NCBI RefSeq assembly: GCF_900115305.1 | Contig: NZ_FOVW01000001.1 | Coordinates: 248,001-312,000 of the forward strand | DNA length: 64,000 nt | Reading direction: 5' to 3' | Source of the DNA: Algoriphagus ornithinivorans | Lineage (GTDB): Bacteria > Bacteroidota > Bacteroidia > Cytophagales > Cyclobacteriaceae | In this document: piece after piece, positions 1 to 8,634 of the stretch | Numbering within the stretch: the stretch's first letter is position 1 | How the letters are laid out: each line of letters opens with the position of its first letter | Notes under the pieces: model-generated | Seen by the model: only the letters and a program-made list of their open reading frames with translations | What the model was told of the DNA's origin: nothing | Databases searched by the model: none | Made by a program: the position numbers and the translations under genes

Positions 1-330
1 AGCACTGTTTTGCTGCATATTTTGACCTGATGGGGACTTGGAGACTATGGTAAACATTTCAAAGGCCACATTAGCCTCTCGCATTCTTGGGAAATCCACG
101 TGCCCCCTGTCGCCTCTTTCGGTAAGATCCCTTCCCCAAAGCAAAGCATCACAATGGAGGTCTGCGATAAAATCCAAGCTATCATAGAATGCCTGAGCTT
201 CATCTGAAACTCGATAAGGCCCACTGGATTTTACCGGGTTTCTTTCATTTTCTATGTAGGATGGGATAGTGGAGATTGCGATTACATAAAGTAAAAAGAG
301 AGCAAGTAGGGCGATCAGTATTTTTTTCAT
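1..330 (-). CDS. membrane dipeptidase (peptidase M19), 5' part only
   Basis: The gene starts with ATG at 330 and runs off the left edge after 110 codons, so the C-terminus is missing. Residues 1-21 form one hydrophobic segment after a lysine pair (MKKILIALLALFLLYVI), which is a signal anchor or signal peptide. Residues 55-61 read IADLHCD; the HxD pair (H59, D61) is the first zinc-ligand motif of renal-dipeptidase-type M19 enzymes. The GDRGHVDFPRMREANV stretch at 73-88 also follows the family pattern (substrate region, then an 'R-GN/AN-V' helix). Known family role: hydrolysis of dipeptides, including D-amino-acid-containing ones, at zinc centres. The protein would act outside the cytoplasm. 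The family call rests on the N-terminal third only. No promoter was recognised upstream. Confidence 0.8.
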   Translation of the reverse strand, partial: MKKILIALLALFLLYVIAISTIPSYIENERNPVKSSGPYRVSDEAQAFYDSLDFIADLHCDALLWGRDLTERGDRGHVDFPRMREANVAFEMFTIVSKSPSGQNMQQNSA

Positions 331-460
331 AGTTGTTGGGGAATCCTTTATTAAGATACTAAAAATTAATCCTTTGAAAGAAGCGAATGAAATCCGTTAA
401 TTCTACTTCTCTTATTTCAATTCTAATTCATTTCAATTTTTATTCACATGGGACCAGAAA

Positions 461-674
461 TATAATTTGTAGACGGGCAACCAAGTATATTCAAAAAAAA
501 ATGAAAAATTTTTTACTGATTTTGTGCCAGATATTTAAATTTTATTAAGTTTAAGAAATTTTGGTATTCATAAAAGTTACTCAACCCAGCTGTTTACCAA
601 AGTTTATTTGGTTTTACTTAATCAACAATAGACCCTGATTGAGAGCTTGTTTTCGAACAAGCTCTCTTTTTTTT
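461..674 (+). ncRNA. candidate small RNA ending at an orphan terminator
   Basis: A strong terminator at 641-674 has no coding sequence in front of it on the plus strand. A near-promoter sequence TATAATTTG lies at 461-469, one base longer than the Bacteroidota TAnnTTTG box. A small hairpin ACCAAA/TTTGGT (596-601 with 607-612) sits just before the terminator. A transcript of roughly 80-200 nt would fit. I do not recognise a known RNA family; the two ends do not pair, so it does not look like 6S RNA. The alternative is a terminator left from a lost gene. Confidence 0.3.
641..674 (+). terminator. intrinsic terminator, orphan
   Basis: GAGAGCTTGTT at 641-651 pairs perfectly with AACAAGCTCTC at 656-666 across a TTCG loop, followed by eight or more T. 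It works only on the plus strand, because there is no A-tract before it to serve the other strand. No gene precedes it within 300 bp on that strand. Confidence 0.8.
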
Positions 675-821
675 AACTAGTTCTAAACCACATTTTGTTG
701 AGATTTAAAAAACAGGTTTAAAAATTAAGCTTTGCCTCTTGTTTTTTTGTAAAAGTTGAAAAAATCGGTTTCTCACTCTAAGATTTCGTCAAGAAATATA
801 TTCTTTTGTTTTTGATCGGTT

Positions 822-858
822 AAAAAGAAAAACCTTCTCAAATATTTCGAGAAGGTCT
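822..858 (-). terminator. terminator of the mntA-hepT-glycosyltransferase transcript
   Basis: On the minus strand ACCTTCTC (856-849) pairs with GAGAAGGT (839-832) and is followed by a T-rich tract (831-822). It lies about 100 bp past the stop codon of the glycosyltransferase and is the natural end of that three-gene unit. Confidence 0.7.
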
Positions 859-958
859 TTACATAGATAACCCTTTAATCCAATGAATTTTGAAAAACTC
901 TCCTGAAGAGATAATCATCTCCATTCATTCTTAAATTTGCATAATCTCCAATTCACTA

Positions 959-2008
959 TCAGTGATTCAAGTCACCAGGCTTTATGACAATTAAGGCCTT
1001 GGTAAGTTTTTCTTGCCGTAGTTGATAGCTGAAAAAATCTAGAATTCTCTTACGCGCAAGAATAGATTTTTCTTTTGGGTCTTCCTGTAAAAATTGAGAA
1101 AGTAGGTCTTCCAGCAAGGTCAAGTCTTTTTTTGGCAAAACCAAGCCGGTAAAATCAATAATTTCTGGAATTGCACCTACTGCGCTGCCTATGGGTACGC
1201 AGCCACATGCCATGGCTTCTCCCAGCGAGTTGGGAAATCCTTCAGAAGTGGATAATTGAAGGTAATATCGATGGGTGTTGAAGGCTTCTAGCAGGTCTTG
1301 TGCTTTCATTTTGCCAAAGACCTTGATATTGGGCAATGAACTATTGTATTTTGAGTCTCCAATTAAAGTGAAGCTCCATTCTGGATGATTTTTGGCTAGT
1401 TCTTCTATCAAATCATAGCCTTTGACAATTGCTCGAGAAGGATTGGAAGTGCCTGTAGCTACTGAAATAAAGCTGAAAGGTTCTCTTGTTTTCCCAAAGT
1501 CCCTCCAACATTCGGTGTTGAAACCATTCGGGATCACTTGAATGGGGGTCTGAAGATCTGGAATCAGGTTCAATAGGCCTTGTTTGGGGCCTATTTTAGA
1601 ATCGTAGCTATAGTCTTGCCTAACCAATGCTTCAGCTACTGGCAAAATCAGCGAGCAGTTTTTAAAGGAATAAGTTGTAGCCTTTCTTAACCACTTTTTT
1701 CTAAAATTACCATAACCTATTTCAGGCATGTTAATACAATCCATTCCTCCTGCCTGAATGATGCATCTTTTCCCAAATATTTTCCCAAACCATACGGGTA
1801 GTACAGAATGATATCCACCGAAAAAGCATAAATACTTACTGGTTTTTGGTAAAAACCATAACAATTGAAAAAACTGAATGATGAAGTAGAAGGGGAGTTT
1901 AATTGGGCTTTGAGTAAATTCCAAGGCTTTGATTCGGGAATTTGGACTGATCATCTCCAAGTCACGGTCTATAAAAGCTGTGTGGACAGGAAAAGTGTAA
2001 ATGATCAT
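959..2008 (-). CDS. glycosyltransferase, GT4/GT1 type
   Basis: A 349-residue GT-B fold glycosyltransferase, probably cytoplasmic or membrane-associated, that would transfer a sugar from a nucleotide-sugar donor. The C-terminal donor domain is clear: a VATGTSNPSRAIVKGYDL loop (183-200), then WSFTLIGDS (211-219), FGKMKAQDLLEAF (231-243) and STSEGFPNSLGEAMACG (253-269). The last holds the E-x7-E pair (E256, E264) of GT4-like enzymes. The N-terminal half is hydrophobic (residues 36-78), with a conserved-looking IIQAGGMDC at 83-91. Its ATG overlaps the hepT stop by four bases (ATGA), which implies translational coupling to the toxin gene. That is unusual, since no other polysaccharide gene is adjacent. 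Donor and acceptor cannot be told from sequence. Confidence 0.85.
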   Translation of the reverse strand: MIIYTFPVHTAFIDRDLEMISPNSRIKALEFTQSPIKLPFYFIIQFFQLLWFLPKTSKYLCFFGGYHSVLPVWFGKIFGKRCIIQAGGMDCINMPEIGYGNFRKKWLRKATTYSFKNCSLILPVAEALVRQDYSYDSKIGPKQGLLNLIPDLQTPIQVIPNGFNTECWRDFGKTREPFSFISVATGTSNPSRAIVKGYDLIEELAKNHPEWSFTLIGDSKYNSSLPNIKVFGKMKAQDLLEAFNTHRYYLQLSTSEGFPNSLGEAMACGCVPIGSAVGAIPEIIDFTGLVLPKKDLTLLEDLLSQFLQEDPKEKSILARKRILDFFSYQLRQEKLTKALIVIKPGDLNH

Positions 2009-2346
2009 TTTTCCTCCAAAAGTTTTTTGACTTCTTTCTTTAAGACTGGAAAGTTCTCATTGATGACCTTTACTATAGTCTCATAAGTTATTGCTCCATA
2101 TTCATGGGCAATATAATTTCTAGCACTGATTATTTTCCTTGTATCCGAAATGGCAATTGAAGGCGATATTTTAATAAGTTTTTTCGTCGCTTCACCGATG
2201 ATTTCTAACTCTCGCTCTACTGCTCGAATAGTTTTTGTATCTTCTAACAAGGATTCTAAAGTCACTACTTTTCCTTCAAAAAATTGTTCTACCTCCTCAA
2301 TACAAGTAAGAATGTCAAAAAGGTAGGTTTTTATTTTTCTATCCAT
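2005..2346 (-). CDS. hepT: HepT-like ribonuclease toxin (DUF86)
   Basis: A 113-residue, mostly helical protein of the HepT/DUF86 family, the toxin of MNT/HepT toxin-antitoxin pairs. The HEPN-type RNase motif R-x4-H-x-Y is intact as RNYIAHEY (R76, H81, Y83). Known family biology: HepT is an RNA-cleaving toxin, and the partner MntA nucleotidyltransferase neutralises it by AMPylating the tyrosine of this motif. The gene lies directly behind mntA and overlaps it by 8 bp, the usual antitoxin-first order. Its stop overlaps the glycosyltransferase start. With the motif complete, the toxin is predicted to be active. Confidence 0.88.
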   Translation of the reverse strand: MDRKIKTYLFDILTCIEEVEQFFEGKVVTLESLLEDTKTIRAVERELEIIGEATKKLIKISPSIAISDTRKIISARNYIAHEYGAITYETIVKVINENFPVLKKEVKKLLEEK

Positions 2347-2638
2347 AGATCAATTCTTTGGTTTCATCCACCTCATCTCTAAAATATGGATTTCGGATAG
2401 CGTCATATTCAATTAAATCAACTTCTCTCTCAAGAAGGTCTTCTAATGCGAATTGCAATTCGAAATAGTTGCTAGCAAAATCCGAAATATCATGTCTCTC
2501 AAACTCTACCAAAAAATCCACATCACTTTCTTCATTGAAACCTGAATTAAGAGCCGAGCCAAAAGCATAAAGCTTTGCTACTTTGTGTTTTTGACAAAGG
2601 TTTATAATGGCTTCGATATTTGCTTCTAAAAGCTCCAT
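2339..2638 (-). CDS. mntA: MntA-like minimal nucleotidyltransferase antitoxin
   Basis: A 99-residue minimal nucleotidyltransferase (MNT). The family signature G-S-x10-D-x-D is complete: G27-S28, then ten residues, then D39-V-D41, followed by FLVEFE. A third acidic residue lies in VDLIEYD near residue 75-80. In characterised pairs MntA transfers AMP groups to the HepT toxin and silences it. It is first in the unit and overlaps hepT by 8 bp. A TATATTTG promoter box ends only four bases before the ATG, so the transcript may be leaderless. Confidence 0.88.
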   Translation of the reverse strand: MELLEANIEAIINLCQKHKVAKLYAFGSALNSGFNEESDVDFLVEFERHDISDFASNYFELQFALEDLLEREVDLIEYDAIRNPYFRDEVDETKELIYG

Positions 2639-2642
2639 TAAT

Positions 2643-2670
2643 CAAATATAGTCTTATTACGTTTAAACAA
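2643..2670 (-). promoter_or_regulatory. putative mntA-hepT promoter, close to the start codon
   Basis: On the minus strand TATATTTG (2650-2643) matches the Bacteroidota -7 box TAnnTTTG exactly. A TTG (2670-2668) stands 17 nt upstream as a possible -33 box. Only four bases separate the box from the mntA ATG at 2638, so initiation would fall on or next to the start codon. Confidence 0.45.
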
Positions 2671-2703
2671 AAAAAGACTCAAATTTAGATTTTGAGTCCT
2701 TTT
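2668..2703 (-). terminator. leuS terminator
   Basis: On the minus strand GGACTCAAA pairs with TTTGAGTC across a short loop (about 2700-2675), followed by a T7 tract. It lies just past the leuS stop and separates leuS from mntA. The possible -33 box of mntA overlaps its T-tract. Confidence 0.75.
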
Positions 2704-2722
2704 ATTTAGTGTTTATGGCGAC

Positions 2723-5497
2723 TTAGATCACCAAATTCACAATCTTACCAGGAACAACGATGATCTTTTTCGGGGTTTTACCATCCAGCCATTTTTGAAT
2801 TGTCTCATCCGCCAAAGCCTCTTTTTCAATAGCTTCTTTGCTGAGGTCTAAAGATAGGTTGATCTTGGCACGCATCTTTCCATTGATCATTACAGGATAT
2901 TCAAAGCTGCTTTCAACCAAAAACTCCTCTTTAAACTCAGGGAAATTGGCTTCGGTAATCGATCCAGCATGACCTAGTAATGACCAGAGTTCCTCGGCAA
3001 TGTGAGGAGCGTACGGCGAAACCAAAATATCCAAAGGTTCTAATATTTCACGCTTATTGCATTTCAGTGATGTCAATTCATTGACACAGATCATGAAGCT
3101 GGATACGGAAGTGTTAAAGGAGAAATTAGCCATATCCTCTTCCATCTTCTTGATGGTTTTGTGCAAGGTTTTCAGCTCTTCCTTACTGGCTTTTGCATCA
3201 GACACTTCAAATTCGCCTTTTCCATTGTGGTAAAGGTTCCAGAGTTTTCTCAAGAACTTAAATACCCCGTCAATACCGTTGGTATTCCAAGGCTTGAACT
3301 GCTCTAAAGGCCCCAAGAACATCTCATACAGCCTTAAGGTATCGGCTCCATAACGCTCAATGATATCATCCGGGTTGACCACATTGTACTTGGATTTGGA
3401 CATTTTCTCCACTTCAGCTCCGCAGAGGTATTTGCCGTCTTCCAAGATAAACTCAGCATCTGCCAAATCTGGCCTCCAGGCCTTGAATTTATCCAAGTTT
3501 AATTGGTCATTATGTACAATATTGACATCCACATGCATGGCTGATGTGTCATATTGATCCTTCAATCCATGGGAAACAAAAGTATTGCTTCCTTTCAACC
3601 TGTAAACAAAATTGGATCTACCTTGAATCATCCCTTGGTTAATCATTTTCTGGAAGGGTTCGTCTATGCTTACTACCCCTAAATCAAACAAGAACTTGGT
3701 CCAGAATCTTGAATACAAAAGGTGTCCTGTGGCATGCTCTGATCCTCCTATATACAGGTCTACTGATCCCCAATAGTCAGTCTTGCTTTTATCAGCAAAA
3801 ACCGCATCATTTTTTGGGTCCATGTATCGGAAAAAATACCAGCTTGAGCCAGCCCAACCAGGCATGGTCGAAAGCTCTAGCGGATATTCTCCATCTGCGG
3901 TTTTATAAGTCCAATCTTTGGCTCTACCCAAAGGCGGCTCTCCATCTTCTGTTGGTAAATACTTATCTACTTCAGGCAGAACTAAAGGAAGGTCCTTTTC
4001 ATCAATTAAGTAGGGAAGTCCGTCTTTGAAATAAACAGGAAGTGGCTCTCCCCAATAGCGTTGACGGGTAAAAATTGCATCCCGCATTCTGTATTGGATT
4101 TTTCCTTTTCCGATTCCTTTTTCTTCCAAAAAGGCGATGGCTTTTTCCATAGCATCTTTCATATACAATCCAGAAATGAATCCAGAATTGATAATCAAGC
4201 CTCCTTTTCCGGGGAAAGATCCGTTTTCCATGGAACCCTCAATTACTTGACGGATTTCCAAGCCAAAATGCTTAGCGAAGTTGTAATCTCGCTCATCATG
4301 AGCAGGTACTGCCATGACAGCGCCCGTTCCATAACCTGCCAAAACATAGTCTGCCACCCAAATTTGGATTTCTTCTCCATTGAAAGGGTTGATAGCATAG
4401 GAACCCGTAAAGGCACCTGATATAGTTTTGACATCACTCATTCGCTCTCGCTCAGAGCGATTTTTTGCTACTTGAATATAGGCTTCAGCAGTTTCGCGCT
4501 GATCTTCAGTAATCAGCTCAGCTGCCAAATCAGATTCAGGTGCCAAAGCCAAATAAGTTACCCCATAAATGGTATCTACGCGGGTTGTAAAAACCTTGAT
4601 TTGATGATCAGATCCTTTGACTTGAAAAAGCACTTCCGCACCGATGGATTTTCCAATCCAATTTCTTTGCATTTCTTTGATGGGTTCTGCCCAGTCTACT
4701 TTCTCCAATCCCTGCAATAATCTATCTGCATAAGCAGTGATTCGCATGGACCACTGCATCATCTTTTTTCGCTCTACGGGGTGACCGCCCCTTTCAGAAA
4801 AACCATCCTTTACTTCATCATTTGAAAGTACGGTTCCTAAAGCAGGACACCAGTTGACGGTAGTCTCTGCCAAGAATGTTAGTCTGTATTTAAGCAGAAC
4901 TTCTTGTTTCTCTTTTTCTGAAAAAGCAGCCCAATCAGAAGCTGAAAAAGTAGGAGTATCCTCATCGCATACAGCAGATACCTGGGTGTTTCCTTCTTTT
5001 TCAAATTGGGATATCAAAGAATCAATAGAAAGTGCTTTATCAGCTTTCAGATCATAATAGCTATTGAAAAGCTGCATAAAAATCCACTGAGTCCATTTGT
5101 AATAGGATGGATCAGAAGTACGAAATTCTCTTTCCCAGTCAAAAGCGAAGCCAATATTTTTTAGCTGTTCGGTATATCGGGCGATGTTCTGCTCGGTTGT
5201 GATAGCCGGATGTTGACCTGTTTGGATTGCATATTGTTCGGCTGGTAATCCGAAAGAATCATAGCCCATAGGATGCAGGACATTGAATCCTTTCAGCATC
5301 TTAAATCTGCTGACAATGTCTGAAGCGATGTAACCCAATGGATGGCCTACATGCAAGCCTGCACCTGAAGGATAAGGAAACATATCCAGAGAATAGAATT
5401 TGGGACGATTGGGATCGACTTCTGCATGAAAGGTTCCTTTTTCTTTCCAGAAGCCTTGCCACTTCTGCTCTATTTCCCTGAAATTATACTCCGCCAT
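2723..5497 (-). CDS. leuS: leucyl-tRNA synthetase
   Basis: Full-length (924 aa) class I aminoacyl-tRNA synthetase that charges tRNA-Leu in the cytoplasm. The ATP-binding HIGH motif is HVGH at 49-52 within [16 protein letters not shown]. The KMSKS loop is exact at 698-702. Between them lies the connective/editing domain, with a threonine-rich [10 protein letters not shown] and the [15 protein letters not shown] stretch typical of the CP1 editing site, so post-transfer editing is likely intact. The C-terminal anticodon-binding domain includes the [11 protein letters not shown] segment. It is transcribed alone between a TATTTTTG promoter box upstream and a terminator downstream. The nearby reverse-strand ORFs are shadows. 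Confidence 0.98.
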   Translation of the reverse strand: MAEYNFREIEQKWQGFWKEKGTFHAEVDPNRPKFYSLDMFPYPSGAGLHVGHPLGYIASDIVSRFKMLKGFNVLHPMGYDSFGLPAEQYAIQTGQHPAITTEQNIARYTEQLKNIGFAFDWEREFRTSDPSYYKWTQWIFMQLFNSYYDLKADKALSIDSLISQFEKEGNTQVSAVCDEDTPTFSASDWAAFSEKEKQEVLLKYRLTFLAETTVNWCPALGTVLSNDEVKDGFSERGGHPVERKKMMQWSMRITAYADRLLQGLEKVDWAEPIKEMQRNWIGKSIGAEVLFQVKGSDHQIKVFTTRVDTIYGVTYLALAPESDLAAELITEDQRETAEAYIQVAKNRSERERMSDVKTISGAFTGSYAINPFNGEEIQIWVADYVLAGYGTGAVMAVPAHDERDYNFAKHFGLEIRQVIEGSMENGSFPGKGGLIINSGFISGLYMKDAMEKAIAFLEEKGIGKGKIQYRMRDAIFTRQRYWGEPLPVYFKDGLPYLIDEKDLPLVLPEVDKYLPTEDGEPPLGRAKDWTYKTADGEYPLELSTMPGWAGSSWYFFRYMDPKNDAVFADKSKTDYWGSVDLYIGGSEHATGHLLYSRFWTKFLFDLGVVSIDEPFQKMINQGMIQGRSNFVYRLKGSNTFVSHGLKDQYDTSAMHVDVNIVHNDQLNLDKFKAWRPDLADAEFILEDGKYLCGAEVEKMSKSKYNVVNPDDIIERYGADTLRLYEMFLGPLEQFKPWNTNGIDGVFKFLRKLWNLYHNGKGEFEVSDAKASKEELKTLHKTIKKMEEDMANFSFNTSVSSFMICVNELTSLKCNKREILEPLDILVSPYAPHIAEELWSLLGHAGSITEANFPEFKEEFLVESSFEYPVMINGKMRAKINLSLDLSKEAIEKEALADETIQKWLDGKTPKKIIVVPGKIVNLVI

Positions 5498-5533
5498 GAT
5501 TAATTATTTCTTGATTTTTTAGCTAAACGCCTG

Positions 5534-5541
5534 CAAAAATA
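5534..5541 (-). promoter_or_regulatory. putative leuS -7 promoter box
   Basis: TATTTTTG on the minus strand matches TAnnTTTG, 36 bp upstream of the leuS ATG. The nearest TTG lies 24 nt further up, more than the usual spacing, so only the -7 half is convincing. Confidence 0.4.
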
Positions 5542-5670
5542 GAAAATTCAGGCGGGTTTGGTAATCAATTTTCTAATTCCTCTTGCACTTATCATTTTCC
5601 ATCCGTCAATTTTTTGATAGAGAGTTTCCTGTTTTTATTAATTTCAGCAAGCTAACCATCAACCTTATGA

Positions 5671-5720
5671 AATGCCCATGAGGAAAAATCTCACACAGGG
5701 AGATGATTATCCTGGGCATT
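5671..5720 (+). promoter_or_regulatory. structured leader upstream of the M20 hydrolase
   Basis: AATGCCC (5671-5677) pairs with GGGCATT (5714-5720). After an ATG bulge, AGG (5681-5683) pairs with CCT (5711-5713). Inside, ATCTC (5688-5692) pairs with GAGAT (5700-5704). The result is a two-tier stem-loop ending 33 bp before the start codon. It has no T-tract, so it is not a plain terminator. It could be a leader regulatory RNA or an operator dyad. I match it to no known riboswitch. Confidence 0.4.
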
Positions 5721-5753
5721 CCATCTGACCTCTAAAAAACAAATTAAAAACAG

Positions 5754-7346
5754 ATGAAAAGTAAATTATTGATAATGTCCGCTGCATTGATCTTTTGCAG
5801 CCAGATAACTTTTGCACAAAAGAAATATTCTCAAAAACAAATCGATGCCCTTAAAGCTGAAGTAAGCCAATTGGTACAGGAAAATCATAAAATGAGCCAA
5901 GTAATGGTGGATAAGATTTTCAGTTTTGCCGAATTAGGCTTTCATGAAGTGGAATCGTCCAAATACTTAACCAGTATTTTGGAAGAAAATGGATTTACCA
6001 TAGAAAAAGGAGTGAGTGGGATACCTACTGCTTGGTTTGCAACATGGAAAAATGGGGAAGGCCCGGTTATCGCCTTGGGTTCAGACGTAGACTGTATTCC
6101 AAAAGCCTCTCAATTCCCCGGAGTAGCTTATCATAAGCCCATGGTGGAGGGGGCTCCAGGCCATGGAGAGGGACACAATGCAGGAATTCCTTTAAATATT
6201 ACTGCTGCTCTGGCGGTGAAGAAAATCATGGAGCGTGAAAAAATTGGAGGAACTTTAATCTTATGGCCCGGAATTGCTGAAGAGCTGGTTGCAGCCAAAG
6301 CTTGGTATACCAGAGATGGCTTATTTGATAATGTAGACCTATGTATTTTCACACACGTTGGCAATAATTTGGGAGTAAGTTGGGGACAATCCTCAGGTAC
6401 TGGATTAATCTCTGTGGAATATACTTTTTCAGGTGAAGCAGCTCATTCTGCCGGCTCTCCTTGGAGAGGCAGAAGTGCCTTGGATGCAGCCGAATTGATG
6501 AATATTGGTTGGAATTACAAAAGAGAGCATTTACATCCTTTAAAAAGATCTCATTCCATTTTTACGGATGGAGGAGATCAACCTAATGTAGTGCCTTCCA
6601 AGGCTTCTATTTGGTACTATTTCCGCGATGTGACTTATGAAGGAATTATGGAAATGTATGAAACGGCTAATAAAATGGCTGAGGGTGCCGCATTGATGAC
6701 TGAAACGGAAGTTAGCAGTAAGATTTTGGGTACTGCTTGGCCGAGGCATTTCAATAAGGTGATTGCAGAACAGATGTACCAAAATATTTTGAAAGTAGGA
6801 TTGCCTCAATGGTCAGAGGAGGATCAAATGCTGGCTAAGGCTGTTCAGGAAGAAGTTGGATCCTCCAGAGAAAATGGATTGCCTACAAAGCTGGATACTT
6901 TGGGTTTACCTGTGACCCAACCTGTTTCTGGTGGTTCAGATGATATTGGGGATGTGTCATGGGTGGTGCCTACTGTTACATTGAGATTTCCATCCAATAT
7001 TCCGGGACTTCAAGGACATCATTGGAGTAATGCCATAGCTATGGCTACGCCGATTGCTCACAAAGGGGTGACTCAAGGGGCAAAAGCTGAGGCAATGACT
7101 ATTTTGGATTTCCTTCTTAAGCCAGAATTGGTGGATCAAGCTTGGGATTATTTTAAAAATGTCCAGACAAAGGAGACTCAATACAAGCCGATGATTACTG
7201 CTGATGATGCTCCTCCAATTTATCTGAATACAGAAATCATGAATCGTTTCAAGCCTGAGTTGCAAAAGTTTTATTACGACGAGACCAAATTTGATACTTA
7301 TCTGGAGCAATTAGGTGTTAAGTACCCTACAGTGAAGAGAGACTGA
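5754..7346 (+). CDS. exported M20-family amidohydrolase, AbgB-like
   Basis: A 530-residue metallo-amidohydrolase with an N-terminal signal peptide (cleavage expected after FA at residue 21), so it acts in the periplasm. It aligns by pattern with AbgB, the aminobenzoyl-glutamate hydrolase subunit. Metal-site stretches are GSDVDCIPKAS, GHGEGHNAG, PGIAEELVAAK and a late GGSDDIGDVSW. The dimerisation domain begins near SGEAAHSAGSPWRGRSALDA. Known chemistry: cleavage of an amide bond next to a carboxylate, with paired divalent metals. The length is greater than typical single M20 peptidases (about 400-480), matching AbgB plus a C-terminal extension from about residue 450. The natural substrate may not be p-aminobenzoyl-glutamate. 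It is monocistronic behind a structured leader. Confidence 0.85.
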   Translation: MKSKLLIMSAALIFCSQITFAQKKYSQKQIDALKAEVSQLVQENHKMSQVMVDKIFSFAELGFHEVESSKYLTSILEENGFTIEKGVSGIPTAWFATWKNGEGPVIALGSDVDCIPKASQFPGVAYHKPMVEGAPGHGEGHNAGIPLNITAALAVKKIMEREKIGGTLILWPGIAEELVAAKAWYTRDGLFDNVDLCIFTHVGNNLGVSWGQSSGTGLISVEYTFSGEAAHSAGSPWRGRSALDAAELMNIGWNYKREHLHPLKRSHSIFTDGGDQPNVVPSKASIWYYFRDVTYEGIMEMYETANKMAEGAALMTETEVSSKILGTAWPRHFNKVIAEQMYQNILKVGLPQWSEEDQMLAKAVQEEVGSSRENGLPTKLDTLGLPVTQPVSGGSDDIGDVSWVVPTVTLRFPSNIPGLQGHHWSNAIAMATPIAHKGVTQGAKAEAMTILDFLLKPELVDQAWDYFKNVQTKETQYKPMITADDAPPIYLNTEIMNRFKPELQKFYYDETKFDTYLEQLGVKYPTVKRD

Positions 7347-7441
7347 GAAATTTCTTATCTGAGAAATAACAAATCCCAGCTATTGATTGAAAATATGTTT
7401 TGAAAAAATGCTAATTTAATAGTGTAATTAGCTGATAATCC

Positions 7442-7915
7442 ATGGATTCAGAACATCATTCGATAGTAATTCGTGAGGCCTCATTGGAAGAAATTCTTTC
7501 GGTTCATCGTGAGATACCAGAATTTCAGGGTGAGGTCTCATTGGATTTTTATAAAAATAGATTGGCTAATAAGTCTTATTTAGCCTTGGTAGCAGAATTG
7601 GAAGGGGAACTATTAGGATTCAAAATTGGCTACGAGGGAGAGACTCCAAAAATATTTTATTCCTGGATGGGAGGAGTGAAGCCAGAGTTTAGAAAAATGA
7701 GAATCGCTGAATCTTTGGCAGATTATCAGGAAAAATGGGCTCTTGAAAAAGGGTTTGATACCGTGTATTTCAAAACAAGAAACCGCTTTTCAGACATGAT
7801 CAATTTCGCTTTTAAAAGAGGTTTTCAGATAGTAGATTTTTTTAGAAAAGGGGACGTGGAAGATTTCAGGATTGTGATGATGAAAAAACTGGATGGTTCA
7901 AAGATTGAATTTTAG
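7442..7915 (+). CDS. GNAT-family N-acetyltransferase
   Basis: A 157-residue single-domain GNAT enzyme that would transfer an acetyl group from acetyl-CoA to an amine. The fold is readable: N-terminal VIREASLEEILSVHREIPEF, strand LALVAELEGELLGFKIGY (residues 42-59), then motif A with WMGGVKPEFRKMRIAESLADYQEKWALEKG (76-105). The CoA pyrophosphate loop is PEFRKMRIA rather than the textbook Q/R-x-x-G-x-G/A. The C-terminal strand YFKTRNRFSDMINFAFKRGFQIVDF follows. The substrate is unknown. It lies 95 bp after the M20 gene and 88 bp before queE; no coupling is evident. Confidence 0.85.
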   Translation: MDSEHHSIVIREASLEEILSVHREIPEFQGEVSLDFYKNRLANKSYLALVAELEGELLGFKIGYEGETPKIFYSWMGGVKPEFRKMRIAESLADYQEKWALEKGFDTVYFKTRNRFSDMINFAFKRGFQIVDFFRKGDVEDFRIVMMKKLDGSKIEF

Positions 7916-7947
7916 TAGTCTTCTCCATCATATTCAAAACTTAGCTA

Positions 7948-7955
7948 TACCTTTG
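7948..7955 (+). promoter_or_regulatory. putative queE -7 promoter box
   Basis: TACCTTTG matches TAnnTTTG exactly and lies 48 bp before the queE ATG, in the context TATACCTTTGTGA. The queD promoter has the near-identical context TATACTTTTGTG. No good -33 TTG is visible. Confidence 0.5.
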
Positions 7956-8003
7956 TGAGATAATTCACCAGCGGTCGAATCACCCGCTTTACCAAAAATT
8001 CAA

Positions 8004-8630
8004 ATGACTACTCAAGAATTAGTGGCCTCAGGCCTACAGCTTCCAGTCATGGAAGCTTTTTACACTATCCAAGGAGAAGGACGATTTACCGGAACACCCG
8101 CATATTTTATCAGACTGGGAGGTTGTGATGTGGGCTGCGTTTGGTGCGATGTTAAGGAATCATGGGAAGCAGGGAAATGGCCGATATTAGCTATTGAAGA
8201 AATAGTAGAAGAGGCTGTAAAATATCCCGGAAGATTAGTGGTGATTACCGGAGGAGAGCCATTGATGTATGATTTAGATCCTTTGACCCGTCTTTTGAAA
8301 GAAAATGGCTTTACTACCAATATTGAGACATCAGGGGCGCATCCTTTTTCAGGAGATTTTGACTGGGTATGTTTTTCTCCTAAGAAATTTAAGAAGCCTC
8401 ACCCATCCATTTATTCAGAGGCCGATGAACTGAAAGTGGTAATTTTTCATCAAAGTGATTTCAAATTTGCAGAAGAACATGCTGCATTGGTGAATAAAAG
8501 TTGCGAGTTAAGGCTACAACCAGAGTGGAGTAAGGCCGAAAAATTCACTTCTGAGATCATAAACTATGTGAAAAATCATCCAACTTGGAATATTTCCCTA
8601 CAAACTCATAAATTTATGGATATTCCATAA
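8004..8630 (+). CDS. queE: 7-carboxy-7-deazaguanine synthase
   Basis: A 208-residue radical-SAM enzyme that converts 6-carboxytetrahydropterin to 7-carboxy-7-deazaguanine, the second committed step to queuosine. The iron-sulphur cysteines are C41, C45 and C48 in GGCDVGCVWCD, the C-x3-C-x2-C spacing. YTIQGEGRFTGTPAYFIRLGG (20-40) is the hallmark QueE opening, and VVITGGEPLMYDL is the SAM-binding GGEP motif. The length is usual for the family. Its substrate is made by QueD, encoded at 27245 on the far side of the Sus block. The stop codon is four bases from the next gene, so co-transcription with the PorE-like gene is likely. Confidence 0.95.
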   Translation: MTTQELVASGLQLPVMEAFYTIQGEGRFTGTPAYFIRLGGCDVGCVWCDVKESWEAGKWPILAIEEIVEEAVKYPGRLVVITGGEPLMYDLDPLTRLLKENGFTTNIETSGAHPFSGDFDWVCFSPKKFKKPHPSIYSEADELKVVIFHQSDFKFAEEHAALVNKSCELRLQPEWSKAEKFTSEIINYVKNHPTWNISLQTHKFMDIP

Positions 8631-8634
8631 GTTC

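Larger units (their letters stand above)
331..958. other. 628-bp gap without a protein gene
   Basis: AT-rich gap between the divergently placed M19 gene and the end of the glycosyltransferase gene. I see no credible ORF on either strand. It holds two clear intrinsic terminators, listed separately: one on the plus strand at 641-674 with no gene in front of it, and one on the minus strand at 822-858 that ends the toxin-antitoxin/glycosyltransferase transcript. A run of mixed A and T tracts lies at 485-520. Confidence 0.7.

Noticed and set aside
461..674. 6S RNA as identity of the candidate small RNA
   Set aside because: The ends do not pair and no long central-bubble hairpin can be drawn.
1865..2086. 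Plus-strand ORF inside the glycosyltransferase/hepT region
   Set aside because: It lies antisense to two well-supported genes and has no recognisable features.
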